Assembly (NCBI GenBank): GCA_003599855.1
Contig: QZKG01000030.1
Location: 1-61,942 of the forward strand
Origin: Gaiellales bacterium
GTDB lineage: Bacteria > Actinomycetota > Thermoleophilia > BMS3ABIN01
DNA: 61,942 nt
Reading direction: 5' to 3'
The translations under genes and the position numbers were made by a program. The notes below the pieces were generated by a model. It was not told where the DNA came from. It saw nothing but the letters and a program-made list of their open reading frames with translations, and did no database searches. Below are positions 34,689 through 44,353 of the stretch, one piece after another (position 1 is the first letter of the stretch; every line of letters begins with the position of its first letter).

Positions 34689-35270
34689 TCATATCTTCAT
34701 GCCCAGGAAGTTGTCCAGTATCTTCTTGCCGGGACTGGTGAGGATGCTCTCGGGGTGGAACTGCACACCCTCCAGGGCCGCCAGCTCGCGGTGGCGGAAC
34801 CCCATGACCACATCGTCATCGGTCCAGGCGCTCAACTCCAGCACGGCGGGCACCGGGTCGAGGACGACCAGCGAGTGGTAGCGCGTGGCGGTGAAAGGGT
34901 CCTCCACGCCCGCGAATATCGTCCTGCCGTCATGGTGTATCAGGGAGGTCTTGCCGTGAACCGGCTCCTGGCCCCGGTCGATGGTGCCGCCGAACACCTG
35001 GCCGATAGCCTGGTGGCCGAGGCAGACCCCGAGGATGGGAATCCTGCCGCCCAGTTCCCGCACCACGTCCATCGAGACACCGGCCTCATTGGGCGTGCAG
35101 GGTCCGGGCGAGATCACGATATGGGTGGGCTGCCTGTCACCGATCTCCGCCGGCGTGATCCTGTCGTTGCGGAACACCTCGATGGCAGCGCCCAGCTCCC
35201 CCAGGAACTGCACCAGGTTATAGGTGAAGGAATCATAATTGTCCACGATCAGGACCCGCGCCGCCTTCAT
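34689..35270 (-). CDS. trpG: anthranilate/para-aminobenzoate synthase glutamine amidotransferase
   Basis: Supplies ammonia to TrpE. Class I amidotransferase with DNYDSFTYNL at the start, catalytic C83 in GVCLGHQ, and H172 and E174 in FHPES. 193 residues. The start overlaps the trpE stop as ATGA. A double role in folate synthesis (PabA) is possible since no separate pabA is seen. Confidence 0.94.
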   Translation of the reverse strand: MKAARVLIVDNYDSFTYNLVQFLGELGAAIEVFRNDRITPAEIGDRQPTHIVISPGPCTPNEAGVSMDVVRELGGRIPILGVCLGHQAIGQVFGGTIDRGQEPVHGKTSLIHHDGRTIFAGVEDPFTATRYHSLVVLDPVPAVLELSAWTDDDVVMGFRHRELAALEGVQFHPESILTSPGKKILDNFLGMKI

Positions 35271-36787
35271 TCCCAGTCCTCCTGTCCCTGAGCCAGCTCT
35301 ATGGCGCTAAACAGCGCCCTTGCCTTGTTGCGCGTCTCCTCGTATTCCCGGGCGGGGACCGAATCCGCCACGACCCCTCCACCGGCCTGCACGTAAGCGG
35401 TGCCGCCCTTGACCACGATGGTCCTGATGCAGATGCAGGTATCGAGCTCGCCGCTGAAGCTCAGGTAACCTATGGCCCCGGCGTAAGGGCCCCGCTTCTC
35501 CGGTTCGAGTTCGTTGATGATCTCCATGGAGCGGATCTTGGGCGCACCCGAGACCGTCCCCGCGGGAAAAGCCGCCTTGAGCGCGTCCGTCGCCCTCCGG
35601 CCCCCGGCCAGCCGGCCGGTGACCACGGAGACGATGTGCATCACATGAGAATAATATTCGATCCGCATCAGGTCGACTACCTCAACGGTGCCCGGCTCGC
35701 AGACACGCCCCAGGTCGTTGCGACCCAGGTCAACCAGCATGATGTGCTCAGCGAGCTCCTTCTCGTCGGAGAGCAGGTCCTCGGCCAGGCGCCTGTCCTC
35801 GTCAGGCGTCTCCCCCCGGGGTCTCGTCCCGGCTATCGGCCTGGTCTCGACGAGACCGCGGTTGACCTTTATCAGCGGCTCCGGCGATGAGCCCACGAGG
35901 GTGAAGTCGTCGAAGGCGATATAGTACATATAGGGCGACGGGTTCACCGTCCTCAGTCCGCGGTAGATGCCGAAAGGCGAGACGTCGACGTCGACGCTGA
36001 ACCGCTGCGACGGAACCGTCTGGAAGGAATCCCCCGCGAAGATGTATTCCTTGACGCGGTCTACTGCCGCCTCGAAGTCCGCGCGGCTGAAGTTGGAGAC
36101 GGGCTCGGCTACTGGCGGACGGCGGCAAGGCTCCGTCCGCGGCAAGGGCGCGTCCAGCAGGCGTTTCAGCTCCCGCACCCGTCCACAGGCGCGCTCATAA
36201 GCTTCGCCGATGTCCTCTCCCTCCTCAACCAGCACGTTCGCCAGCAACAGGATGGTGTGCTTCAGGTGGTCGAAGATCACGATGGAGTCAGAGATCATGA
36301 ACGCCATGTCGGGCACTCCGAGCGGGTCGGGCCCGGCCGGCGGCAGTTCCTCGACCCAGCGCACCAGATCGTAGCCGAAAAGACCGACAGCGCCGCCGAT
36401 GAAGGGGGGCAGCCCCTCGATGTCGGGAGTCCGGTAGCGGGCCAGGTGGTCCTCGATGGCGCCGAACGGGTCGTCGCTGGGCGCTATCGTCTCGTCGTCG
36501 GCCCCGCTCACGATCAGCTCGCCGTCACGGAAGATGATCGTGCTCCTGGGCTCGTGCCCCAGGAACGAATAGCGCCCGATCCTCTCACCCTGCTCGGCGC
36601 TCTCCAGGAGGAACGAGTTCTTCCTGGCGCCCAGCTTGAGGAACGCCGAAACCGGCGTCTCCAGGTCGGAGATATAACTGTGGAATACCGGGATCAGGTT
36701 GTAGCTTTCGGACAGGGAGCGGACCTCGTCCAGTTTCGGACGGATCTCCAGGCGCCCGCCGTCCGGGCAGGCCCCTTTCATTTCCAT
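35267..36787 (-). CDS. trpE: anthranilate synthase component I
   Basis: Converts chorismate with ammonia to anthranilate. The N-terminal domain holds [16 protein letters not shown], matching the LES...GRYS inhibitor site that binds tryptophan, so feedback inhibition is expected. The C-terminal chorismate-binding domain has [33 protein letters not shown] and [15 protein letters not shown]. 506 residues. ATG at 36787 overlaps the hisIE end by 10 bases and has GAGGAG 11 bases upstream; an ATG two codons later gives a 4-base overlap. Confidence 0.96.
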   Translation of the reverse strand: MEMKGACPDGGRLEIRPKLDEVRSLSESYNLIPVFHSYISDLETPVSAFLKLGARKNSFLLESAEQGERIGRYSFLGHEPRSTIIFRDGELIVSGADDETIAPSDDPFGAIEDHLARYRTPDIEGLPPFIGGAVGLFGYDLVRWVEELPPAGPDPLGVPDMAFMISDSIVIFDHLKHTILLLANVLVEEGEDIGEAYERACGRVRELKRLLDAPLPRTEPCRRPPVAEPVSNFSRADFEAAVDRVKEYIFAGDSFQTVPSQRFSVDVDVSPFGIYRGLRTVNPSPYMYYIAFDDFTLVGSSPEPLIKVNRGLVETRPIAGTRPRGETPDEDRRLAEDLLSDEKELAEHIMLVDLGRNDLGRVCEPGTVEVVDLMRIEYYSHVMHIVSVVTGRLAGGRRATDALKAAFPAGTVSGAPKIRSMEIINELEPEKRGPYAGAIGYLSFSGELDTCICIRTIVVKGGTAYVQAGGGVVADSVPAREYEETRNKARALFSAIELAQGQEDWE

Positions 36788-37407
36788 CGTCTCAGCAACT
36801 CCTCGTAGACTTCGGTGAGCTCGACCCCGGCGTCAGCCAGCAACACACTGACGTGATAGAACAGGTCCGCCGCCTCATAGACAACCTCATCGCGGTCTCC
36901 TCCCTTGGCCGCCACGATCAGCTCTGAGGCTTCTTCTCCTACCTTTTTCAGTATCTGGTCCCGGCCCTTCTCGAAGAGGCTGGCGGTGTAGGACCCGGCA
37001 GGCATCAGCCGCCGGCGCTCGTCCACGAGGCCGTGGAGCCGTGTTAGCGCCTCAAACACGGCAGGCTTCAGCGGGTTGCCGTCCATCGCCCGATGGAAGC
37101 AGGTATGCTCATTGGTGTGGCAGGCGGGGCCCCGCTGGTCCACCAGCAGCAGCAGGCAATCGATGTCGCAGTCGTATCGGATATCCTTCACGAACTGGAA
37201 ATGGCCGCTGGTCTCGCCCTTGTTCCAAAGCTTCTGCCGCGAACGGCTCCAGAACCAGGTCCGACCGGTCTGGAGGGTCCTGTCCACCGCCTCGCTGTTC
37301 ATGAAGGCCTGCATCAGCACCTCGCCGGTGTACCAGTCCTGCACGATCGCCGGCAGCAGGCCGTTCTGGTCGTAGACGAGGTTTTCAGAACTGATGGGTT
37401 CAGACAT
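36778..37407 (-). CDS. hisIE: bifunctional phosphoribosyl-AMP cyclohydrolase / phosphoribosyl-ATP pyrophosphatase
   Basis: Steps 2 and 3 of histidine synthesis in one protein. The HisI domain (about 10-112) has [24 protein letters not shown], the metal site DCDID with C80 and C84, and zinc C96 and C103. The HisE domain (about 115-209) has [14 protein letters not shown] and YEAADLFYH. 209 residues, normal for the fusion. It stands alone among his genes, just before trpE, 6 bases after deoC. Confidence 0.95.
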   Translation of the reverse strand: MSEPISSENLVYDQNGLLPAIVQDWYTGEVLMQAFMNSEAVDRTLQTGRTWFWSRSRQKLWNKGETSGHFQFVKDIRYDCDIDCLLLLVDQRGPACHTNEHTCFHRAMDGNPLKPAVFEALTRLHGLVDERRRLMPAGSYTASLFEKGRDQILKKVGEEASELIVAAKGGDRDEVVYEAADLFYHVSVLLADAGVELTEVYEELLRRWK

Positions 37408-37413
37408 ACGCGG

Positions 37414-38115
37414 CTATTCCTTCTGCTCGGCGAACTCCTCCATGATGGCGACGGCGCTGCTGGTTCCCAGGCGGGCGGCGCCGGCGTTGATCATGGTCTC
37501 GGCGTCCTCGGCCGTGCGGATACCCCCGGCCGCCTTGACCCCGAGGTTCTCCGAGAGCTCGTCGCGCAGCAGCTCCACGTCGGCCACGGTAGCGCCCTCC
37601 GGCCCGTAGCCGGTGGAGGTCTTGACGAAATCGGCGCCGCCGTCCTCGATCATCTTGCAGGCCAGCTTCTTCAGTTTCTTGTCGAAGTAGGAGGTCTCCA
37701 TGATCACCTTGACCAGGACCAGCCCCTTGCCGACGTTGACGCTCTTCATCCTCACTGCGCGCACCACCGAGGCGATCTCGTCGCGCACCTGGCGGAAGTT
37801 GCCGGACAGCATGGCGCCGATGTTCATGACGAACTCTATCTCGTCGGCGCCGATGCCGACAGCGTTCTCGGCAGCACGCACCTTGGTGCGGGTGGTGTCC
37901 CCGCCGAAGGGGAAGGAGATGACGGTGCAGACCTTGACGTCGTGGCTCTTGAGGAGCGCGGCTGCCAGCGGCACATAATAGGGAAAGATACAGACGGTCG
38001 CGAAATGATATTTGATCGCCTGTTCGCAAAGCTCCTCGACATCGGCCCTGGTGGCGTCGGGCGTCAACAGCGTGTGGTCTATCGTTTTGGCCAGTTCTTC
38101 CAAACGTAAAGCCAT
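37414..38115 (-). CDS. deoC: deoxyribose-phosphate aldolase
   Basis: Splits 2-deoxyribose 5-phosphate into glyceraldehyde 3-phosphate and acetaldehyde. The Schiff-base lysine is K165 in FVKTSTGYG or, by family precedent, with K136 in VKVIMET as its partner; the DEIEFVMN strand is also present. ATG at 38115 is chosen for GGAGG 7 bases upstream; 233 residues. It follows era by 86 bases and leads directly into hisIE. Confidence 0.94.
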   Translation of the reverse strand: MALRLEELAKTIDHTLLTPDATRADVEELCEQAIKYHFATVCIFPYYVPLAAALLKSHDVKVCTVISFPFGGDTTRTKVRAAENAVGIGADEIEFVMNIGAMLSGNFRQVRDEIASVVRAVRMKSVNVGKGLVLVKVIMETSYFDKKLKKLACKMIEDGGADFVKTSTGYGPEGATVADVELLRDELSENLGVKAAGGIRTAEDAETMINAGAARLGTSSAVAIMEEFAEQKE

Positions 38116-38201
38116 TTGCGGCCCTCCGGTATCATCCATCCTGCTATTGCCAATGCAGGACTATCTTATCACAGGGCGCAAGCCCCCCTGCGGCGGCGCC
38201 T

Positions 38202-39098
38202 TCAGATACCCAGCTCGTCCAGCATCCGGTCGTCCTGGCGCCACTTCTTCCTAACTTGGACCCGCAGGTCGAGGAAGACCCTTGACCCGAGGAGCGCCTC
38301 GATCTCCCGCCGCGCCCGCGTGCCGATCTCCCTGATGATCTTGCCGCGGTGGCCGATGACTATGCCTTTCTGGGATTTCGTCTCCGTCACTAATACCGCC
38401 TCTACGTCGATGACGCCGCCGCCCTCGCGCGGCTCCATCTCCAGCACCCGCACCGCCAGGGCATGGGGCACCTCCTCCCGCATGAGCCGGATCGCCTGCT
38501 CCCTGATGAGCTCCCCCACCAGCACCCTCTCGGGCTGGTCGGAGACTACGTCCGGGGGGAAGTAGGCGGGGCCTTCCGGCAGCCGTGAGGCGATGGCCTG
38601 CCGCAGCTCACCGACGCCGTCGCCGGTGGCAGCGCTGACCGGGAAGAACTCTTCGGCGGGCCCCAGCCCGGCCGCTTCCTCCAGCTGCGCCAGCAGCTGC
38701 GCGTCCGTGGCGATATCCGTCTTGTTCACCACGACGAACACCGGGTTGCCGGCGGCGAAAGCAGCCGCTGCCACGAAGCGGTCTCCGGGGCCCACCGGCT
38801 CCACCGCATTCAGCACCACCAGTGTCATGTCCACCTCGCCAAGGGTCTCGTTGACCGCGGCCTGCATCTTTTCCGTCATCCGGTCGAGCGGCCGCTGGAA
38901 ACCAGGCAGGTCCAGCAGCACGGCCTGGCAGCCCGGCAGGTTCATTACCCCGGCGATCCGGTTCCTTGTCGTCTGGGGCCGGTCGGACACGATGGCGACC
39001 TTCTCGCCGACCAGAGTGTTCACCAGGGTGGACTTGCCGACGTTGGGGCGGCCGAGCACCGCCACGAAACCGGACCTGGACTCCCCGGGATCGATCAT
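38202..39098 (-). CDS. era: GTPase Era
   Basis: An essential GTPase in 30S assembly. G1 GRPNVGKST at 16-24, G4 NKTD at 125-128 and SAATG further on are present. The G3 motif reads DLPG (63-66) instead of the usual DTPG. A KH RNA-binding domain at the C-terminus contains IGHRGKIIREIGTRAR. 298 residues. The start overlaps the GNAT gene stop as ATGA. The downstream recO often found after era is not here. Confidence 0.96.
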   Translation of the reverse strand: MIDPGESRSGFVAVLGRPNVGKSTLVNTLVGEKVAIVSDRPQTTRNRIAGVMNLPGCQAVLLDLPGFQRPLDRMTEKMQAAVNETLGEVDMTLVVLNAVEPVGPGDRFVAAAAFAAGNPVFVVVNKTDIATDAQLLAQLEEAAGLGPAEEFFPVSAATGDGVGELRQAIASRLPEGPAYFPPDVVSDQPERVLVGELIREQAIRLMREEVPHALAVRVLEMEPREGGGVIDVEAVLVTETKSQKGIVIGHRGKIIREIGTRARREIEALLGSRVFLDLRVQVRKKWRQDDRMLDELGI

Positions 39099-39568
39099 GG
39101 CCGCCCCCCGAGCCTGGCGCTCACCAGTAACCGGTCGCGCCCCGGACCGTAGTATCCCCTGAGCAGCCTGCTTCCCGAGAATCCCGCTGCCTGGTACAGG
39201 CGCGCCGCTGCCACATTGGCAGGGTCCCGGGTTGCCGTGATGCGCTCGTGACCTTCCCTGGCCAGCTCAGCCATCACCAGGGCGAGCAGCCTGCCGCCCA
39301 GGCCCTGCCCCTGAAAAGCGGGGCGGATATAAAAACCCTCGAGGTACAGCTCCTTCTCCCCCCGGCAGCGAATCACCTCGGCCGCGCCGACGATCTCATC
39401 CCCGACGATACCGACGTAGAGCCAGCCGCAGGCGGCTACCACGGGCAGGAGCCATTCATCGAGGGCGGAGTCGCCCAGGGCCGAGCGGCCGTATTCCACA
39501 AGGGAGGACAGGGTGTCGCCGTCCAGGTGAGAGAGCCGGCGCAACACCAGCGTATCGGCGCCGGTCAA
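39095..39568 (-). CDS. GNAT family N-acetyltransferase
   Basis: 157 residues. Acetyl-CoA binding motif A is seen as GFYIRPAFQGQGLGGRLLALVM (Q/R-x-x-G-x-G/A near 88-93), followed by motif B with AARLYQAAGF. The substrate cannot be told; the VGDEIVGAAEV strand is like that of RimI or small-molecule acetyltransferases. It is inserted between cdd and era, overlapping both by 4 bases, so it is translated with them. Confidence 0.85.
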   Translation of the reverse strand: MTGADTLVLRRLSHLDGDTLSSLVEYGRSALGDSALDEWLLPVVAACGWLYVGIVGDEIVGAAEVIRCRGEKELYLEGFYIRPAFQGQGLGGRLLALVMAELAREGHERITATRDPANVAAARLYQAAGFSGSRLLRGYYGPGRDRLLVSARLGGRP

Positions 39569-39969
39569 GGCGTCCCTCCGCCATGGAATGCGTCAGGCAG
39601 CAGCTCTTCGAGGGACCTGGCGTGCATGCGCCCGCCGTCGCGGTAGTAGACGGCCAGCCGCGGGGAGAACTCGGCGAGCGCCTGGCGGCAGGCGCCGCAA
39701 GGAGCGGCGTCATGGCCGCCGGCGGCGGCGATGGCCAGCGCCGTGAACTCACGCTCGCCAGCCGAAACCGCGCAACCGAGCGCAACCCTCTCGGCACACA
39801 TGGTCAGGCCATAGGAGGCGTTCTCCACGTTCACGCCCACATGGATGGCGCCCGATGCCCCCCTGATGGCGGCACCTACCCTGAAACCGGAATATGGCGC
39901 CCAGGCTTTCCCGGCGGCGGCCTCGGCCCTCCGCACGAGCTCCTCTGCTTCTTTTCCGAGGTCCATCAT
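39565..39969 (-). CDS. cdd: cytidine deaminase
   Basis: A small tetrameric zinc enzyme (134 residues) that deaminates cytidine and deoxycytidine. Zinc ligands C58, C91 and C94 and the catalytic E60 (CAE, PCGACRQ) are visible. Substrate-binding NVENASYG is at 47-54. Two adjacent ATG codons (39969 and 39966) follow AAGGGGG; the second has better spacing. Usual neighbour of era and dgkA. Confidence 0.95.
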   Translation of the reverse strand: MMDLGKEAEELVRRAEAAAGKAWAPYSGFRVGAAIRGASGAIHVGVNVENASYGLTMCAERVALGCAVSAGEREFTALAIAAAGGHDAAPCGACRQALAEFSPRLAVYYRDGGRMHARSLEELLPDAFHGGGTP

Positions 39970-40039
39970 GCCCCCTTATTAACAGGCAGGGCGCAGGGCG
40001 GCTTGCGCGCCGTCGCCACGGTCGTTTTCGCTCACGGCT

Positions 40040-40750
40040 TCATCCCCATAACTGGAAGAGGAAGGTCGTCACCAGCGTTCCCAGGACCGCCCCCGCGACT
40101 ACTTCCCACGTAGAGTGGATGCCCGACTCCACCCGACTCTGGGCCACCAGCAAGGCCATGATCAGACCCACCACAGACACGAGCACCCCGTACTCGGAAC
40201 CAGCCGAGATGAAGGTGATGGCCGTCCAGCCAGCGAAGGCGACTGCGCTGTGGCCCGAGGGCATCCCGCCCTGGAAGGGGGTGCCGCGGTGAAGCACCGC
40301 CTTGAGCACTATCACCAGCAGGATGACCAGCACCAGCGCGATCACCGAGAGGTGTATCGGCGACTGCCGCACCAGGCGCACCATGTTGCGGGAAGGCTCC
40401 TGCAGCCTGTCGAAGAAAATCAGGTAGGCGACGGCGACGGCGTTGACCGCCGCTATCAGCACCGCCCCCGCGGCGACGTCCTTGGCGATCTTGGCCATGG
40501 GGTCGAAGGCTGTGCCGAAGGTATCGATGGCCGCCTCCACAGCCGTGTTGATCATCTCCATGACCAGCACGAACGAGATGGTGAGCAGGAGGGCGATCAG
40601 CTCCGTGCGGTTGAGGTCGAAGAAGAGGCTGCCGCTGAACACGATGATGGCGATGGCGAAGTGGATCTTCATGTTCCGCTGGGTCCTGAGGACATAGACG
40701 ATCCCCTCGAAGGCCCAGGTGAAACTCTTCAATGTGCTGCGGCGGTACAT
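40040..40750 (-). CDS. DgkA-type lipid kinase fused to a PAP2 phosphatase
   Basis: Residues 1-115 are a diacylglycerol/undecaprenol kinase of the DgkA type: three membrane helices with the signature MEMINTAVEAAID (64-76) and KIAKDVAAGAVL (87-98). Residues 130-236 are a PAP2 membrane phosphatase with K150, PSGH (164-167), SR (205-206) and H212; the motif Asp after the last His is Glu (E216). Gram-positive DgkA recycles undecaprenol, and PAP2 enzymes dephosphorylate undecaprenyl diphosphate. The fusion would join both steps of carrier-lipid recycling. It takes the dgkA position between ybeY and cdd. Confidence 0.9.
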   Translation of the reverse strand: MYRRSTLKSFTWAFEGIVYVLRTQRNMKIHFAIAIIVFSGSLFFDLNRTELIALLLTISFVLVMEMINTAVEAAIDTFGTAFDPMAKIAKDVAAGAVLIAAVNAVAVAYLIFFDRLQEPSRNMVRLVRQSPIHLSVIALVLVILLVIVLKAVLHRGTPFQGGMPSGHSAVAFAGWTAITFISAGSEYGVLVSVVGLIMALLVAQSRVESGIHSTWEVVAGAVLGTLVTTFLFQLWG

Positions 40751-40765
40751 CCTATCCCTGTCCTT

Positions 40766-41224
40766 TCACTCCTGCGTCCATTCCCCGGTGTCGCGGCAGA
40801 CGGCGCGGACCAGCTCCTCCTCGCGTCCGTTCATCTCGCCGCCGTCGCTCTCATGGTCGAAACCGGCGACGTGCAGGATGCCGTGGACCAGCAGCCGGCA
40901 CATCTCTGCGCCGAACGTCGTTCCGTAAAGGCCGCTGTTCTCCCGGGCCACCTGGGGACAGATCACCACGTCGCCCAGGAGCAGCGGCATCCCCGGCTCC
41001 GCTTCCTCATCCAGCGGGAACGATATCACGTCGGTAGGACCCTCGCGGTCCAGGTGTTGCCGGTTGAGAGCTGACATCTCCTCGACGTCGACCAGGGTCA
41101 CCCCCAGCTCGCCCCGCTCGAAACCCAGGTCAGCCAGTATGCGCTCCGCGGCCGCCTTCAGCACCCCGGGTTCCAGCTCGACCCCCGAGCGGTTCAGCAG
41201 CTGTATCTCCAGGCTCCCCGCCAT
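40766..41224 (-). CDS. ybeY: endoribonuclease YbeY
   Basis: Zinc-dependent RNase for 16S rRNA 3' maturation and ribosome quality control. The HxxxHxxxxxH zinc site is complete (H114, H118, H124 in HGILHVAGFDH). LNRQHLDREGPTDVISFP is the conserved mid-part. ATG at 41224 gives 152 residues; a GTG four codons earlier is possible, but its ribosome site would touch the codon. It follows pgpH by 15 bases. Confidence 0.94.
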   Translation of the reverse strand: MAGSLEIQLLNRSGVELEPGVLKAAAERILADLGFERGELGVTLVDVEEMSALNRQHLDREGPTDVISFPLDEEAEPGMPLLLGDVVICPQVARENSGLYGTTFGAEMCRLLVHGILHVAGFDHESDGGEMNGREEELVRAVCRDTGEWTQE

Positions 41225-41239
41225 CCGCGCCGCCACCCT

Positions 41240-43375
41240 TCATTCGCGGCCGCCGGCCGCGCGCTGCTCCTGCTGGGGATAGGGTATGCGCGAAGCGCCG
41301 AAACCCTTGAGGCAGGCCTCGAAGGCGCGCTTGACCTTCTCCAGGTCAGCGAAGGTCATGTTGGTCTCGCTGAGCTGGCCGTCACGCAGCCGCTGGTCTA
41401 AGATGTCGCTGATGACCTTCTTGATACTCCTCATGGTCGGGTCCCCCAGGGACCTGACCGCCGCCTCCACCGAGTCCGCCAGCATGATGATGGCGGATTC
41501 CCTCGACGTGGGTTTCTGGCCGGCGTAGCGGTAGGTCTCCTGGTCGACCTTGCCCTCGCGGGTCGACTGCAGCGCCTTGTTGTAGAAATACGAGAGCACG
41601 GTGGTGCCGTGGTGCTCCCTGATGATGTCCAATATCTCCGGCGGCAGCCCCTCCTCGCGCGCCAGCGCCACCCCGTCCTTGACGTGGGCGGTTATCGCCA
41701 GGCGCGAAAGCCCGGGGGTCAGCCGGTCATGGGGATTGCGCACGTGGAACTGGTTCTCTATGAAATAGTCGGGCCGGTTGAGCTTGCCGATGTCGTGGTA
41801 ATAGGCTCCCACGCGGGCCAGCAGCGGGTTTGCCCCGATGGCCTCGGCCGCCGTCTCGGCGATATTACCCATGAGGATGCTGTGGTTGTACGTGCCGGGG
41901 GCGTTCATCATGAGCTGTTTGAGCAGCGGTCTGGTGGGGTCCGCCAGTTCCAGCAGCTTCAGAGGCGTAGGCAGGTTGAAGACCATCTCGTAGACGCTGA
42001 GGATGCCGATGGCGACGATGATCGAGGAGAGGGTGTTGCCCAGGCCCCAGATGATGCTCAGGCCAGCCTGGGACCAGGAGCTCTCCGTGATCTGTCCGGC
42101 CGCCAGCGACACGATGACGGAAAAGAGCCCGGCGTACAGACCGGCGCGCATCAGGTCGCGCCGCAGGATGACGCTGGTGGAAAGGTAGACGGCTGCCATC
42201 CCGCCCAGCAGGCTGACGATGATGTAATGGGGCGCCGACCCGCCCACTGCCGCCAGGTTGATGCTGACGATGATGACGATCAGCGACGCCATCCTGGTCC
42301 CCAGGGTGATCGTGGCCACCACGCCCAGCGCCACCATGGGTACCGCGAGCGGCGACAGCGGCGAGATTATCGAGAGCCGGTCGGCCAGGGTGAAAAGGAC
42401 CAGCAGCGAGGCGCAGATGAACTGCAGCGATTTCAGGGAACGAACCTTGCGCTCGTAGCGGTATACATAAAAGAAGATGAAAAGGATCTCGGCCAGCGCC
42501 AGCAGCGCCAGTCCTGCGATCGCGCCGACCTGCCTGTCCTGGTCGGTCAGGCCCAGCGCGGACAGTGTCGCCAGGTCGTCCTGGGAGACCACCTCGCCGG
42601 GCGAGAGGATCGTCTCACCCGCCCTGACCGTGACGATGACCGCCTGCACCTCGGAAGCCGCCTGATCCCGTGCCTGGCTGGTCTTCTCCTCGTCGACCAC
42701 GTTATTGGGCACGAGCATCGAGGCTGCCACCTCGCTGGCGGCCAGGTATTCCTGCTCGCTGAGCGCCATCGTCTGCATCACGGCCCGCAGCCTGTCCCTG
42801 TCCCTGGGCAGTGACTCCGCCGTGACGTTGCCGCCGAGGATCGACTGGATCGCCTCCTGGCTGACGGCGCTTATCTGCCCGAGGCGGGCGGGGTCGATGG
42901 CCGCCAGCTGCCTGAGCGCCTCTTCCTCGACGCCGTCGGCGTCAGGCAGGGCCTCTATCCGGGCAGCGGCAACCACCGGATCGTAGGGCTGACCGGCGGC
43001 GGCTGCCTTCTGCCGCTCCTCACTGATGATCTTCGACGCGTCAGTGAAGAATGCGCTGAGGGAGTTGCGGGTGTCGGAGAGCACCTTGGCGTCGAAGACC
43101 GTCACATCCGGCACCTGCGCGGCCGCCTGCTGCTTGCGACGCTCGGTCTCAGCGGAGTTCTCGAAGGTCAGGGTCCGTGACGCCTTGATGCTGTCTTCGG
43201 CCACGTCGCCCACCTCGAGGTCGTACTTCGCCGGCAGGAAGACGCTGGCCAGCACAGCCCATACCGTGACAGCAGTGACGAGCGACAGCGATACGGAGTA
43301 GCTCCGCATCGGCATGTTCTCCAGGCGCCGCCGGTAGCTCCTGGTGGCGTGACGGAATTGCTGGGACAGGTTCAT
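41240..43375 (-). CDS. pgpH: 7TM-HD phosphodiesterase, probable cyclic-di-AMP hydrolase
   Basis: 711 residues. A membrane helix (about 28-48) is followed by a large extracytoplasmic 7TMR-HDED domain (about 50-280), seven membrane helices (about 280-480), then a cytosolic HD domain with YNHSILMGNIAE, YYHDIGKLNRPDYFIENQ and IIREHHGT. These are the metal His/Asp residues of the HDIG type. PgpH of Listeria breaks down c-di-AMP; the same role is inferred. It lies between phoH and ybeY as in Gram-positives. Confidence 0.92.
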   Translation of the reverse strand: MNLSQQFRHATRSYRRRLENMPMRSYSVSLSLVTAVTVWAVLASVFLPAKYDLEVGDVAEDSIKASRTLTFENSAETERRKQQAAAQVPDVTVFDAKVLSDTRNSLSAFFTDASKIISEERQKAAAAGQPYDPVVAAARIEALPDADGVEEEALRQLAAIDPARLGQISAVSQEAIQSILGGNVTAESLPRDRDRLRAVMQTMALSEQEYLAASEVAASMLVPNNVVDEEKTSQARDQAASEVQAVIVTVRAGETILSPGEVVSQDDLATLSALGLTDQDRQVGAIAGLALLALAEILFIFFYVYRYERKVRSLKSLQFICASLLVLFTLADRLSIISPLSPLAVPMVALGVVATITLGTRMASLIVIIVSINLAAVGGSAPHYIIVSLLGGMAAVYLSTSVILRRDLMRAGLYAGLFSVIVSLAAGQITESSWSQAGLSIIWGLGNTLSSIIVAIGILSVYEMVFNLPTPLKLLELADPTRPLLKQLMMNAPGTYNHSILMGNIAETAAEAIGANPLLARVGAYYHDIGKLNRPDYFIENQFHVRNPHDRLTPGLSRLAITAHVKDGVALAREEGLPPEILDIIREHHGTTVLSYFYNKALQSTREGKVDQETYRYAGQKPTSRESAIIMLADSVEAAVRSLGDPTMRSIKKVISDILDQRLRDGQLSETNMTFADLEKVKRAFEACLKGFGASRIPYPQQEQRAAGGRE

Positions 43376-43395
43376 GGATGGACGGCAGCCTCCAA

Positions 43396-44340
43396 CTACC
43401 TGGTTCCGGAATATTTCTTGTAGGCTGAAACTATCTTCTGCACCAGCTTGTGCCGGACCACGTCCTTGCTCTCGAAATTGATGAAGGCGATGTCGCCTAC
43501 CTCGCCGAGGATGTCCACCACAGTCGCCAGGCCCGAGTAGCGCACGTCGGGGAGGTCGACCTGGGTGATGTCGCCGGTGACCACCATGCGCGAGCCGAAA
43601 CCGAGGCGCGTGAGGAACATCTTCATCTGCTCCGGGCTCGTGTTCTGCGCCTCATCCAGGATGATGAACGAATCATTGAGCGTGCGCCCCCGCATGAAGG
43701 CCAGCGGCGCCACCTCGATGGCCCCCTTTTCCATGAGCGCCGTCAGGCGGTCGGGCTCGATCATGTCATAGAGAGCGTCGAAAAGCGGCCGCAGATAAGG
43801 GTCCACCTTCTCCAGCATGGTCCCCGGCAGGAACCCGATCTTCTCTCCTGCCTCCACCGCCGGGCGCGTGAGGATGATCCGGTTGACCCTCTTGTCCAGG
43901 AGCTCGCTCACCCCCAGGGCGAGCGCCAGATAAGTCTTGCCAGTACCGGCGGGCCCGATGGCGAAAGTGATGCTGTGGCCCCTGATGGCGTCGACGTATT
44001 TCTTCTGGTTGATGGTCTTGGGCACGATCTTGCGGCCGCGGTGCTCCCAGACTACGTCGCTGTAGATCTCCGCGGGCCTGCCGTCGCTGTCGGACACCAT
44101 CGACCCCACTGACTCCACGGTCTCGCCGTCCACGACGTGGCCTGCCTCGATGAGCTGCACCAGCTCCTCGATGACGGTCCTGGCCTTCTCGACCTCGGCC
44201 CTGTCCCCTTCAAGGGATATGACGTTGCCGCGCACGCCCACCTCGCACCCCAGCTTCGCCTCCAGCGCTCTCAGGGTGGCATCGTGCTCCCCGGCCAGCT
44301 CGACCATGACCTCGTTGTCCAGTTCGATGCTTTTCTTCAT
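43396..44340 (-). CDS. phoH: PhoH family ATPase
   Basis: 314 residues: a small N-terminal KH-like domain, then an RNA-helicase-like ATPase with Walker A GPAGTGKTYLA near 128-137 and Walker B FIILDEAQNT near 223-232. RPAVEAGEKIGFLPG and RGRTLNDSF are typical of YbeZ/PhoH. It works with YbeY in RNA maturation; ybeY is two genes on. It follows yqeY by 13 bases. Confidence 0.94.
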   Translation of the reverse strand: MKKSIELDNEVMVELAGEHDATLRALEAKLGCEVGVRGNVISLEGDRAEVEKARTVIEELVQLIEAGHVVDGETVESVGSMVSDSDGRPAEIYSDVVWEHRGRKIVPKTINQKKYVDAIRGHSITFAIGPAGTGKTYLALALGVSELLDKRVNRIILTRPAVEAGEKIGFLPGTMLEKVDPYLRPLFDALYDMIEPDRLTALMEKGAIEVAPLAFMRGRTLNDSFIILDEAQNTSPEQMKMFLTRLGFGSRMVVTGDITQVDLPDVRYSGLATVVDILGEVGDIAFINFESKDVVRHKLVQKIVSAYKKYSGTR

Positions 44341-44353
44341 CAGTCGCCGCCGC

